DNA from: Tyto alba
Taxonomy: Eukaryota > Chordata > Aves > Strigiformes > Tytonidae
Direction: 5' to 3'
DNA: 64,000 bases
NCBI RefSeq assembly: GCF_018691265.1
Contig: NW_024881322.1
Location: 6,200,001 to 6,264,000 of the forward strand
The position numbers were made by a program, and so were the translations under genes. Shown here piece by piece: positions 27,236 to 38,871 of the stretch. Under the pieces are notes generated by a model. That model ran no database searches. It saw only the letters and a program-made list of their open reading frames with translations, and was not told the origin of the DNA. Each line of letters begins with the position of its first letter. The first letter of the stretch is position 1.

Positions 27236-30200
27236 TTATAGCCTTTGTGCAGTTATGCTCTTTGCTGCTATCCCATATACCTCCGACACTGTTACTCTGC
27301 CCAATAACTTACATTTGGCTGAAGTGTTTCTTCCAGAAGAACTTGATGTGAAGACAGCATGAGATGTGGGATCTACTGGTTTCATGCTTCACCAGAATAA
27401 AACAATCGTACAGGAAGTAGCTTCTCAGTCATCTTTCGCAAGCCACACCTGTGGAGACTTTTTAAATCTGTCACTGGGAGATGTTCCTCCACAGCAGGTT
27501 ACTGCTCTGTGGATAATGTACCTCTTCAGTTTATTAGCAGTCCTTTACAGATGTGAACATCAGATGAGCAAGCAACACTGGTACCAGTTTCATCATCTCT
27601 GCTCACAGAAACTAGATGATGTTCTTTTTGCTGCTCTTTTGTCCGTGTAAGGGCCTTGTTAATCTCTTTGACACGTTGTTGCACTGGTGGCACAAGTTCA
27701 GCTCTTCACCCACAATAGCAGTGACACAAAATCTTTCTTTAAGCACCTGCTTTTCAGGAAAAAAACACCCCTTGCTCCGTGGGCATTGTTCTTTCTTAGT
27801 TTTGCCTCAATAAACCACCGTGCTTGTCTTGTCCCATGCATTTTCTACTCCATCAAACTTAGATATTTCTTTTGAAGTTCATCAGTAGTGAGTTTTCTTG
27901 ATTTCCAGATGAAGTAGTGAATAGAGTTGAATCCAGATTCAATCTATCTTCTACTCTGTAAGAACCCTTCTTGGTTAAGGGATGATTTCCCATCATCAGC
28001 AACCTTTTGAGGTCTGTCAACCTGTCTGTCATACTGTTAGCAGGGACCAAGTCTGCAGCCATATGAATGCCAGTTTAGCACAACTCATATTGAAGAAAGG
28101 ACCTATCTGACATATTGCCTTTTGCCTAGTCCTTCCTTGGAAGACTCAAGCAGTGAATGCTTCCTAAGCAGCTTTTTGTACCTGCTGACTGCCTTGGGTG
28201 GAAAGCTGGGCTGCTACCACAGGAGGAGTAGGGCAGCAAAATCTCCTTGTCGAGGCACGTGTGTGTGGCTGTAGTAGGTTGGAGAGGAATGGCTGGACCA
28301 CACCGTTTTGTAAAGTAGCAGTTGTGTTTCAGAAGCCTGCCATACCAAGGTGTTTCATGCTGCATCAGCAAAGGGGAAGGTCTGTCTGTATAAGGAGACT
28401 GAGCAAGAGCATATCTGCTGAAAGAGGAATGCTCGGCCACAGAAGGCAAAGAATGATTGTGACTATAGGCAATAAAAACTTAGGAAGCATGAACTCCAGA
28501 AAATGAAGCTGAAAAAAATATCTGCCAGTTCATGAAAATCAAGAGGATAAAAATGAACCCTGAGACACCTTCTGGTGGCCTACCAATGGACTGAGTCCCT
28601 GGAAGATCCTGCAAGCAAAACTGCAGAGAGGACAAAAAAAAAAAAAATCTCTGAGCAAATGAGACAATGCAGAAAATGGATGAAAGGTGTTGTGGGTGAA
28701 GGTCCTGAAAGGGCTTGGAGAGAAAGAAGAGTGAAAGGGAGTACATGTAACTGTAGTCCATAGTAGGGGAGCTCTGAGGTCCCTTTCTACCGTGGCAGTG
28801 TCCTTTTTCAGCTTCTCCTTGGAGAAGAAGAAGCTGACAGAGATTAACAAAAGGGGGATGGCAGGAGACTGTGAAGTTAAGAGGAAAGGGGGAGGGGATC
28901 TCAGTGAAATGTAGAGGATACTGCTGTGAAACTAACAGGTTGGCAGGGGAAGGGGAGAAGAAAGAAGTCTTACCTCTTTACTAGATGGTATCAGGTCTGT
29001 GGCACTGACCAAATAAATCACAAGAGTGCAGAGAGGTGGACTGAACCTGATTAGCCTGACTGGGAGGAGATTAACCTTTTATACGGGATGGGGGGAGGGT
29101 GTATTAAAACCAAAAGAAGGGAACTTAATAAAAGCAAAAAGCAGAACAACCCAAACAATGAAAAACCTTGCTTCTCATCAAAAGATGATTTCAGCCACTC
29201 CCACCTTTTAGGGAAAGTGTTATCATTAACTTCCCGCTGTACAGGATGCATAGAAGTCTTGCCTAAGGAAGGACTAGAGATAGACGTCCATCTAATCCAC
29301 TAGCTAGGCTGTGAGATATCACTGATATTCCAGTGCACCATCCATTCCCTCTCATATCAGTGTTGGCCATGGAGAGATGATTCAGAAGTGTTTATTAGTG
29401 AGGTCCTCATCCAGAAGAGACTGCATCAGGAGCGAGGCAGGTGACAGTGACTAAAGACAGCCAGCTATTGCAAAAATCAGTATTTTGACTGTGTGGATCA
29501 GCGCAGGATCCAGGCTGCCAAACTCACAGCCGGACAAACAATTGCCTTTCTCAACAATCCGTCCTCTGCATCAGGCAGCCAACCCCTCCTTGCGCGGTCA
29601 GGCCTCCTGCAGTTCTTTTGCAATTCAAGTAAATTTGAATCTCAGTTTGCACATCTGTGGTTCCCATCCTTGCTCATTAGCAAAGTGTTTGTGCCACCTA
29701 TTGTGCAGTTCCTTTCCTCGTAATTTTCAATTTATTCCAATATTTCCTGTGTATGACGAAAACTGCAGCCATCTGACCAAGAACTAAAAAAGTGACCTAG
29801 TTTTAGAGACAACCACTGTCTACACTGTTGTCTCAAGTTTACCTCAACCTTCTTCAACATACTAATTCACTTTGGCTAAAACAGCAGTTTGCACTGACAG
29901 GCAAAAGATTTAAGCCCCAAACATGTTTTCCCTGCTCAACACTGTTCAGTTGCAATTCCCCATGTCTTTTTTTCTTTCAGTTGTCCGGTCCTATGCATTC
30001 TGGTGTTTGTATCCACTGGTGATTCTGTGAATGATATTAACCACCATTTTCCTCAGCCGACTTTGTTTTCTTTCCATGTGCTGTGCTTGCGAAGCCGCTA
30101 TATTCAGAACTCCTCATAAAAAAAAAGAAATGAAACTTTGAACCTCAAACATGACAGAAACATCCCTTTTGTATGCTGAATTTTACTTGAAATCACTGGT

Positions 30201-33200
30201 GCAAAAAAACATGAGTTGTATTCTTCTTAAATGTGAAATGACACCATGAGGAGCTTTCTTTGTCTTGCTCAGTGATCTATCAAATGTTTCCAAGCTGTTT
30301 CTACAGGGAGAGGATAAATTTGGGCTGTTTATACTCTGAGGAACAGTTGATACCTGAGATATAACTTTTCTTTTTTAAATTTCCCAGCTATCATCTAACC
30401 ATCACTATATGTTCCTGTTAAAGGTTGGTCTCCAAAGAAAAAAAAAAAAAAAAAGACAAGGCATGGTAGAATAGCAGAGGTCTCCTCAGGCCAGTTTGTT
30501 TCATGGTTATTGTAATGAGTTTAGATACAGAGGAATGATGGCATTCTGGCGTAAAGGCTTTGGTTTCTGCTTGCTTTGCGGTAGTGCCCTCAAGCCTCAA
30601 ACACTGTAGTTGCTGGTAGTCTTAAAAAGCTTATTAAATAACTGGCCTTCTTCTAACATCTACAAAACAACTATCTTTGCAGTCTCTCCTGCTGTGTTCC
30701 TCGCATGGCAGTTGTAACATAAAGGAAGCTAGTTAGAAAAACCAAAGTATTTGCAGAGGATCAAGACTGAGAAAGAACCAATATTTGCTCTCTCTTCTTC
30801 TTTCTGTGTCTGCTAAGACCCAGCCACTCTGCTGTTTCACTGCAAGTTCTCTTTCAAGACAAGCTGCACAGCCAACTTACGTAGTATTCAGTTCACTTCT
30901 AGTAGCAGGGGAAACCACTCAGGGCACTGAAATGAAACTGTGATGGCAACAATAAAAGCTTTTCATTGGAACATCTCTCATTTTTGTGATTCATAAGATA
31001 TTCCGATGTGTTTTATGAATTGTTGGTGAAACTGCTTGTAGTTAATTTAACATCCACAGGCTCTCATTTGCTCAATAACAAGCAAATACAAAAAAACTTG
31101 AAGAAATTGATGTTTCTTTCAGCAGCAGAATGTAGTGACTAATATTTTCTTACTTTTCATAAATGTATTTTTTGCACTCTGTACTTGTTCATCAGTGACT
31201 CCAGTTGCTAGACTGGGGTGTTCCCCTTTACCATGAATGACTCTTAAATCCAATGCAGTTTAATAATGTCACCCTCTGGTGGAAATGCAAAGAAACCATT
31301 GACACTAAGGATGGGCAGAAGAAATGATGGAGCGAGATTAGGGCAGAGGGTTCTGTATGAGCAAGGTCGATTACAGGGACAGTGAGAGGTGATGGTGACT
31401 GGAAATACTTGGCTCCAGGTGCTGTTAGCCTTGTGTAAAAAGATGTATGCCACTGCCTACAGTTGCCTGTTCTGATTCTGACTTGATCTGTAAACTCTGG
31501 CCTGTGCATTCAGTGTTGTCTTTGTTTGCTTGTATTTTGTCTATCCTTTGCACTTCAGCCTCCTGAAACCTTAGCTACCAGGCGGGTCTGGAGAGCAGGG
31601 TCCAGCAGAAGAAGGAACTGAGCAATAGACCAAGTGATGGTGAGATTTAATGATTCAAATGAGGGCTCCCTGAGAAAAAAATAGCTGACAGCAGTACAAG
31701 GATATCTATTTTCTAAGATATGACCCCAAGGGGTAGAGCGGCTATAATAAAGCAAAGACTCGCTGGAGAGGGGCTCTGAAGCCACTCAGGGATTATGACC
31801 TGGTCAAATTTTAGTAAGCTCTATCACTGCCATTTACAAAACAAACCAACCCAGCTTTGAGCCTCCTCAGACACCTTCCTTCCAGTGCAGAGAAAACATG
31901 CCGGTGAAGGTCCATCATCTGTACCAGGAGGTCGAGTGAGATGTCCCAAGGAAGTGCTGAAAAAGCAATTCCTGTAGACTCTTACCCAGTCCCCCATTCC
32001 TGTGTGGTTTTAGGCCGTTAGCACTATTGCTTGAGGCCCTTCCAGTGGGAGATGCTCCCCATTGCCATGTGCTCCTGCTATGGCCAAGTTGGAGTCAATG
32101 TTCCTTGGCCCGGTTGGGGTGTATGTCGCTCAGCAACTGCCTGGGGGAAAGGGATTGCCAAAGGGCTGTGGACAACGGTGGTGCAACCACCTGCTCCAGG
32201 TGCCTTGTAGACTTCCCATTTCCTCCTAGCTTGCTCCTACCTGGTTGGAGCCCGGAAAAAATAATTAAAGCTGCAGCTCAGGGTTTCAAGCAGTTCTTAC
32301 ATGTAAGGAACTGTGCTGGTGAAGCGCATAGGAAATCGAGTATCGAAAGAGCAGTGCATGTTTGGCACTAGAGGCGACTGTCAGCAGATGCGTGGAGCCA
32401 TCTGCTGTTCTGCTTCCTCAGCGTCACCCGTGTCCTCTAAGGTGCCCTGCAAATCATGGTCGGTGCAAACTGACAGAAACTGCCGTTTCTTTGTTTCACT
32501 GTGCTGCTGGGTTTAATTTTAATGCAGCGAATGTAGCATTTATGGGCTAAACGCAAACTTCTTGTGCCAGAAATGCAGCTTCTTTCGGTTGCCTGCATTA
32601 TTGTGGCATATGGACCTATATATAGCTGGACTGCTGGGCTGCAGCTGAATGTGGAGCAGTGACAAATGCATGTAACTTATCAAAGATTTAAAATCTGAGT
32701 GGGATGGAAAACAGACTGTTCCAGTTACAGCTGCAGTTGGCAAGTGGATAATATTCCCTCTATAGCGAAAAAGCTGTGCCAGAGTCCTTGCTTACTTTCT
32801 CAATCCCATTCACTAACCTCTGCCTTTAGTGATACAAAATTAATGTGCTTCTTCCTGCTGATTGAAGGATCACAGTTGAAAATTTGGTGAATGCAAACTG
32901 TTCTTCACAGGCAAACCCTTTCCCCATGTCCAATGGGAGCTATTTCACGGTATTTCTTTAGGGAGAGGAATGGCAAATACAATATATTAACTATTGACAT
33001 TTGTGTATTGAATATTAGTGTAACAAACAAATTTACACAGGAGCAGTTGGTGGATATTTTTTTCCGTGCTGAAAACCATGTGTTACTACTGACACTGCAA
33101 AACCCAGGTCTTGAGGTTTGGGTGTGTATATGTTGAAAACCAAGCTCTTACAGTAGTTACCAAGTAAATTAGGAAGTTCTTATTAACAATGGCAACAGAA

Positions 33201-35645
33201 TTGTTACCAACTTCAACGGAAGCTGTATGTATGTGACACATGTCAGAAGCCATCCTTTAATAGTTATAAATTGTTCTCAATTTTAGCTTTGATTACTGGA
33301 TTTTAATTTTCAAATAATAACTCTGGAAGCCGCAGGTTTTCATTAGTTATGGGTGTCTTACAGAGTTAAGAAACTGAAGTGCAAACAGTAAATCATTGAG
33401 CAGGACTGGGTAAGTCCTTAATGCAGAAAATACTTCATTCACTACTAAAATGTGGCCATTTTAGAAGTGGTTTGTAAATGGCCTTCGGCAAAGCACCGCA
33501 CCATGCTTGGACAGTAACTACAGGGGAAAAATATTAGCATGTAGGAGCTGCAAAAGCAATGGTGGGTAGAGACTGCAACTTCTAGAATTCAAATTTGGGA
33601 AGAATAAAGCTGGTGACTGAGATTTTCTCTGCAAAACTCGCGTGTGTTTTTTACTGATAACAGGACTTGTATGGATGGGACTTGTCCCCTCGTTGGCAAC
33701 AGTGTCCTGCTGGGACGATGGTTTTGGATTACCTATGAGACCTCAGTGAGGGACCTCACAAAGGTGGTAGAGACAAGATATATATGACAGAATTTAACGT
33801 GCAACCAATGCATTTACAGTTTCTTTGTGAAATATATCCTTAAAGCTTCAGACTATCCTGGACCAGGACTTCAGATCCACTCCCAGCAAATTCCAAATCA
33901 AAAGGAAATACGTGGGTAGCAACTCCTGATGCCAGTGTCGAAAATTACAGCTTTCACTGCTGAGTGATTTTCCAGGTCAGTGTGATGCTCTAACAGGCTG
34001 CCTTTCTAAGTTTTTTTTGTACAAGTTAAAAACCCCAAAAAGTCAATGAGAAGAATTCAAAGTATTCTTCAGCTTGAAGAAACACAAATCTGATGATTTT
34101 GGGACTGTGATGTGATATTTGAATGAGAGGGATTCACAGTGGCACCTAAAAAAGATACTGATGTCCATGTATCTCACTGCAAGCAGTTTGGCTAAATATG
34201 TGTCTTGTTCACTCTGTTTATAAGTAGAACGTGAAGTATAGTTGTGAACCTGCCAAGAAAATTTGGATTCAGGCTTTATTAGTTCCTCAAACTGTAACCA
34301 AGCCGTGAAAAGATTTATGTTAAGTGTCAGTGTGATTTCCAAACAGGAAAAAAGTTGATCATGATGAAAAAATAAGACGTAAAGATAGCTCACCACTCCT
34401 CAAAACCCCAAAGCCCGATCCCTTCACCAAACCCAGAGATCTTCTGACTCCTTTTTGCACGGCCAAATACTATTGAATGGATAGATATAACAAGTGTGTG
34501 TGTCTGTGTGTGCATTTTCATGTGTAAATTGTGACTTGCTAAGTAAGCTAAGAGTGTATCCTTAATTTATAGTGGATGAAAAGATTTTATCCCGTACTGA
34601 GAAACTGGTTTACTTTCTCACATCATGGGTAGGGACTGAATGTTGCTGGTCCTCAGGGATGTGTTGATCCAGTCTAAGGATATATGCAGTATTAGTGCTG
34701 TACATAGGAAAGTGTGTGTTGTAAACTAGCTGGGCAGTTAGAAAGCATCAGTTTCCTTCTGCAGAGGTTTTGAAGGAGAAGTAGTATCTTTAAATAAAGG
34801 CTGCAACTAACTGAAAGTCCAGTGGAGGAACTTAAAGGGCCATCAGTGGGCTTTCAGACAGGCTTGAATGGTGCAAAGAATACCTCAAAGAGTGTAATGT
34901 ATAAAATTAGCAGCAACCCAGGAAACTACACAGTATTATCTGTCACAAATCATAACAGTGGCCTGGTGTGGGCAGGAGCTGCGGGGCTGCAGCTTCCCAG
35001 GCGTGCTGGCACGGTGCAGCACAGCGAAGAGCAGCAATGGCTGTCTTGGCTGCAGCTGAACCCAGTCCTGGTAACGTCTGTTACTGGTTGCCCTCAGAGC
35101 ACGGATCTGTGTCAAGGAGGCTGAAGTTTTTTAAGAGACCATTACAACAAAACTCTTCCTGCTAATGCAAAAAAAAAAAAAAAGAAAGAAAATGTTGATT
35201 TTGGTTTTCAGTGGGTTTACAAAGATTTACCACTTCTGCTATGAGGAGGCATGTGCGTAAACGAGCTATTTGTTGCAGAGCCCAATGCCTAGGGACCCCC
35301 CTGCAATTTTTAATCTCATACAGTTGCTCAAATATTGAGCAATACGACCTTGCACGTAAAGAGAAAATTCTATATAATAACTTGTAAATATGTGGCATAA
35401 AAATAGATTATGTTATGCTGACAATCCTTGGAAGTCTTCCACTGAACAGTGTGGCAAAGAAGGCAGAAGTGCAGGTTGTCAGGAGGGGCCCTTGACTTAG
35501 AAGTGAAGGATTTTTGCAGATGCTGTTTCACACGTTGCAGCTTGCAGAGGACCCGGGCCTGTGTGTGCTGTGATGCACTGTGCTGGTGGTGGGAAGGATT
35601 CCTGGGAAACTACTGGGGCTGGGCAGGAAAACGCTCTCCTTTCAC

Positions 35646-35755
35646 AGAGAGCTGGCAGAAAGTACTGGGCTTGCACCTTTCATTCTGAAGACAGCACATG
35701 GGTCATATTTAAAGGTACCTTTTACTCTTCCTGCACAGTAACTCAACATTGTCTG

Positions 35756-35797
<42 letters not shown>

Positions 35798-35801
35798 AGC
35801 T
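35646..35801 (+). mobile_element. Possible short retrocopy with A39 tail and 8-bp flanking repeat
   Basis: The octamer AGAGAGCT occurs at 35646-35653 and again at 35794-35801, directly after a run of 39 A (35756-35794). Between them lies about 100 nt of unique sequence. A unique body, a long A tail and matching direct repeats are the marks of target-primed reverse transcription. The source RNA was not recognised, no AATAAA precedes the tail, and the octamer is low-complexity, so chance is possible. Confidence 0.35.
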
Positions 35802-35929
35802 AAATAAATCAAGTGAGATTGCATTGCTCAGCCTGGCAATCCACCCCCCTTCAGGCTGACTTCATGCAGATGACTTCTTGTTTAGTCTCCGAGTACCTTC
35901 CTCTTTCTTTCTGCATATCTTAACATTTC

Positions 35930-35964
<35 letters not shown>
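35930..35964. repeat. T24-A11 homopolymer junction
   Basis: Twenty-four T are followed directly by eleven A, forming a potential perfect 11-bp A/T hairpin. It lies 130 nt after the A39 run. Such sites are prone to slippage and assembly error. Confidence 0.9.
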
Positions 35965-37280
35965 GGTAAAAATACCATTTTTTTAAAAATACCACTTGCT
36001 TGGGGTAGGGACAGAGGGAGTTGTCTTTTCACACTTGCTTAGGCAGACTGAATTTTGATAAGTAATTTAATTTCAAGTGACGCTACACTTAAACAGTAAG
36101 TCTGGAGTCTGGAAGTCCTCTGATATGTTAAAAGTTGATCATATAAAATATATTTGCACCTAATACAAGACATTTTGTGAAAAGGGGCTGTTGTACAGTG
36201 GAGTGTGCTGAATGCTCAGTAGCAAAAAATGGAGTATTTAATATTTGTGGAATTATTGTGTATGGAAAATTGTTTAATGGAGAGGCTCTCCATTTTTTAG
36301 AAACAAGGTGGTACTAAGGCCCACAAAGAAATTGTCTATTCCTTCCACTGATACTCTAGAACAACTCTTCTGTGTTAGTTGGAAAGTGAGAGCATTTCTT
36401 CAGATTTGACATGTTGCCAGTTCCATCAATGTATAGAAATAGGGTCCCACTGGCATGGACTTGTTTTTTAAGATTGGTCCTTGATTTTTCCATGTAAGGT
36501 GATCTCAGCTTCATAGATGGCAACAGTCCTTTTTCCACTCACCTAGCTCCAGTGCACAGTGCCAACAAAAATCTCCTTTGCTCTTGCAGCAGATGGTGGC
36601 AGGAGCTTCTCAGGGAGGCCCCTGGGGAAGGACTCTCAGTTGTCTGATTGACATTTTCCAACCCCAGCGCGTTGTCATTGCAAGAGTAAAAAGGATATTT
36701 GGAGGCTGTGGTGTGCACATGGTAAATGTGTCCTCTGGGACACATCAAATCTGGGTACACCTGCAGGTTTCCCTAGGGGGAAATCAACTATGGTGGGGGA
36801 GGCTGCAAAGGTTGAGGAAGGTTGTGGTGATCAGCATGGGCAAGTGGTTATTTTGTCCCAAAAGCCATTGCCTATGGTGGTATAGACACAGTCAGTGTTT
36901 GCAACGTGTGGCAAGCAGAGCACGGGTGTGAAGCGTGCGCTTACCGTGCCCTGCAAGCAGTTCACAGCTTGATCGTGCCAGGTTGGGGCCAAGCACAGTG
37001 GGACCCAACCCCGTACCTCCAGTTCCCGTTGTCCCAGCGTGTGCCGATGTCCGTTGACCAAGCTGGCAGCCCCTCGCTCAGCAGAGCAGAGAGGGGATGT
37101 GCTGAGGGAAGGGCTCCACCAAACTCTGGCCTTCGGCTCAGGCCACAGCTCTCGAAAATCAGGAGATATGCCTACTGGCTTGGATCAGGTCCCAAATCCT
37201 CAAGGACGGTCTTTGCTCTGATTATTGCATGCTATAAACATTGTTGGCACTGAACACATATTCAGAAATAACACTTCTTT

Positions 37281-37311
37281 TAAAAAAAAAAAAAAAACAA
37301 ACAAACAAACA
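37281..37311. repeat. A-rich run and (ACAA)n microsatellite
   Basis: A run of about 15 A leads into ACAAACAAACAAACAAAC. On the minus strand this reads as GTTT repeats and poly(T) immediately beyond the CX3CR1 poly(A) signals, so it may double as their GU/U-rich downstream element. Confidence 0.85.
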
Positions 37312-37318
37312 GTAGGAT

Positions 37319-37354
37319 TTTATTAGGTATGAAAGTGCAGGTTAAACATTTATT
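37319..37354 (-). terminator. CX3CR1 tandem poly(A) signals
   Basis: Two AATAAA hexamers on the minus strand (37349-37354, then 37319-37324) lie about 460-490 nt beyond the CX3CR1 stop codon. Reading onward on the minus strand, GTTTGTTTGTTT and a long T run follow within 10-30 nt, which is the usual arrangement of signal and GU/U-rich downstream element. Confidence 0.6.
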
Positions 37355-37810
37355 GCAATCAAATATATGTAATGCTAAAAATATTCCCTTTTGCTAACAG
37401 TCAGCTTCCATTCATCAGAGAGATCTCCCTTCCTGTAAAAAAAAAAATGAGCTTAGGTCTATGTGCATTTGTACCATGTGTATACCTCAGCACGTGTACA
37501 GGTTTTGATGATGGAATTTTGATAGCTTCCTTATCCTTACGTTCTTCTCAATCTCCTGTTCTTGTCACAGAGCATTGCATTTGCTTCTCTTTTCCCTCTT
37601 CCTCTCTCTCTGTTCAATTCCATGTTAAGCCTTGACATATTGTTCTCCTCTTGCTTTTAAAATCTTTACTGGTTTAGAATATGTAATGCTTAACATGAGT
37701 CACATCAAGAATTCAGTGCAGCCATTAAGTCTCTTCGTAGGGGCGATGGCAATCTCAGCGGTGGCTAGCCCTGCAGAAGACACACGTACGTTTCTTCTTC
37801 ACAGAGCCTT

Positions 37811-38871
37811 TTAGACAAAAACAGAGCCGTCCTGGTCACTGGTGTTCAGGGTTATGTTGCTGTTAATGACACTTTCTGCATAGCTGGCTGAATAGGTAAC
37901 CTGGTAGCGACTGCAGGGGCCACAGAAACATAGGAACGGACAGTACTTTAAGCAGACATTATGAAGGTATTTCCTGAATTTTTCCCCAGCAAAGGCATAG
38001 ATAAGAGGATTGAGACAACAGTGACTGAATGCAATGGTTTCGCTCAGGTGCATTGCATAGTCCAGTGATTTAATTTGGTTGCAACTTATGAATAACTCAC
38101 AGTGCTTTAAAGTCTCTAGAAAAATCAGTACATTGTAGGGGGACCAAAACAGAAAAAACACGACCACCACAACCAAGATCAGTTTTATGGCTCGCTTTTT
38201 TTTCTGATTTTTGCAGAACAGCAGGGTTTTGATGATCCCACAGTAGCAATAGCATATGATACAGACTGGGATAAAAAAGCCAATGGTGTTCAGCTCCACA
38301 TTGCAGAACACTGGCCAGATGTTCTCCAGCTCCTGGGGGAAGACAGAAACGCAGTCATTTTCTACCAGCTGGGAGAACACAAATTGTGGCACTGAAACTA
38401 AAACCACCATTGCCCATACTCCGCAGGTTATAAGCAAGCCATGTTTCACTGTTCTGGATTTGAGAGAATATGTTGCCCGGACAATGGCCAAGTATCTGTC
38501 GATACTGATAACAGTGATAAAGAACATTCCCCCAAAGAAACCGATGTAATACAGCGAGGAAACAGCTGTGCATGGAATAGTCCCGAGGGTCCATCCATGC
38601 ACTGTGTTGAAAGCCCAGAAGGGGAGGGAGATCACGAAGAGGAGGTCCGAGATAGCCAAGTTCAGGAGATAGATGTCAGTAATGCTTTTTTACTGCCCTT
38701 CGCAAAGGCAAAAACCACCATTAGATTCCCTGTGAGGCCAAGAGCAAACACAGCCATGTAAAATATTGGCAGAAATATTTTCCCGAATTCTTGGATGTCA
38801 GTCTTATTGCAGGAAAAAGCATGTTCGTCATAAGCATATTCAGCTGTCGTTTCTGTGAATGCTTCTGTCAT
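37811..38871 (-). CDS. CX3CR1: CX3C chemokine receptor 1 (CX3CR1), one frameshift as assembled
   Basis: This is the fractalkine (CX3CL1) receptor of monocytes, microglia and cytotoxic lymphocytes, a seven-helix Gi-coupled receptor. The preferred start is the ATG at 38871 (A at -3), just inside a TCTAG/CCAG acceptor at 38882-38887. An in-frame ATG at 38898 has weaker context. The N-terminus MTEAFTETTAEYAYDE is acidic with tyrosines, as in human CX3CR1, and C21 is the N-terminal cysteine. Frame 1 runs to about residue 62 (KGSKK) and then stops at 38662. From there the homologous sequence ([14 protein letters not shown]) continues in another frame to 37811. The shift falls in six A (plus-strand T 38686-38691), where seven would keep frame. 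Everything after it is intact: DRYLAIV, ENIWPVFCNVELNTIGF, FFLFWSPYNVLIFLETLK, ETIAFSHCCLNPLIYAFAGE and a serine-rich tail. Total length would be about 353 residues, as expected. It could be a homopolymer error, a null allele or a young pseudogene. Confidence 0.9.
38686..38691 (-). other. Frameshift site in CX3CR1 (A6 homopolymer)
   Basis: Six T on the plus strand (AAAAAA in the gene) sit between the codons for KGS and the SITD of intracellular loop 1/helix 2. With this length the frame runs into TGA nine codons later. Both flanking frames match CX3CR1 closely and no other damage is seen. Confidence 0.85.

Larger units (their letters stand above)
24777..37300. other. Intergenic DNA between CCR4 and CX3CR1
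   Basis: About 12.5 kb without a recognisable coding exon. It should contain the upstream non-coding exon(s) and promoter of CCR4, which I cannot place. It holds a weak CR1-like patch near 27165-27235, a T-rich/A-rich pair at 35930-35964, a 39-A run at 35756-35794 and many short chance frames. Confidence 0.55.

Noticed and set aside
35561..35824. Poly-lysine (+) and poly-phenylalanine (-) frames
   Set aside because: They are produced by the A39 tract and have no independent coding support.
38256..38761. Plus-strand open frames across CX3CR1, and similar ones across CCR4 and the CCR8-like gene
   Set aside because: Antisense shadows of the conserved receptor sequence.
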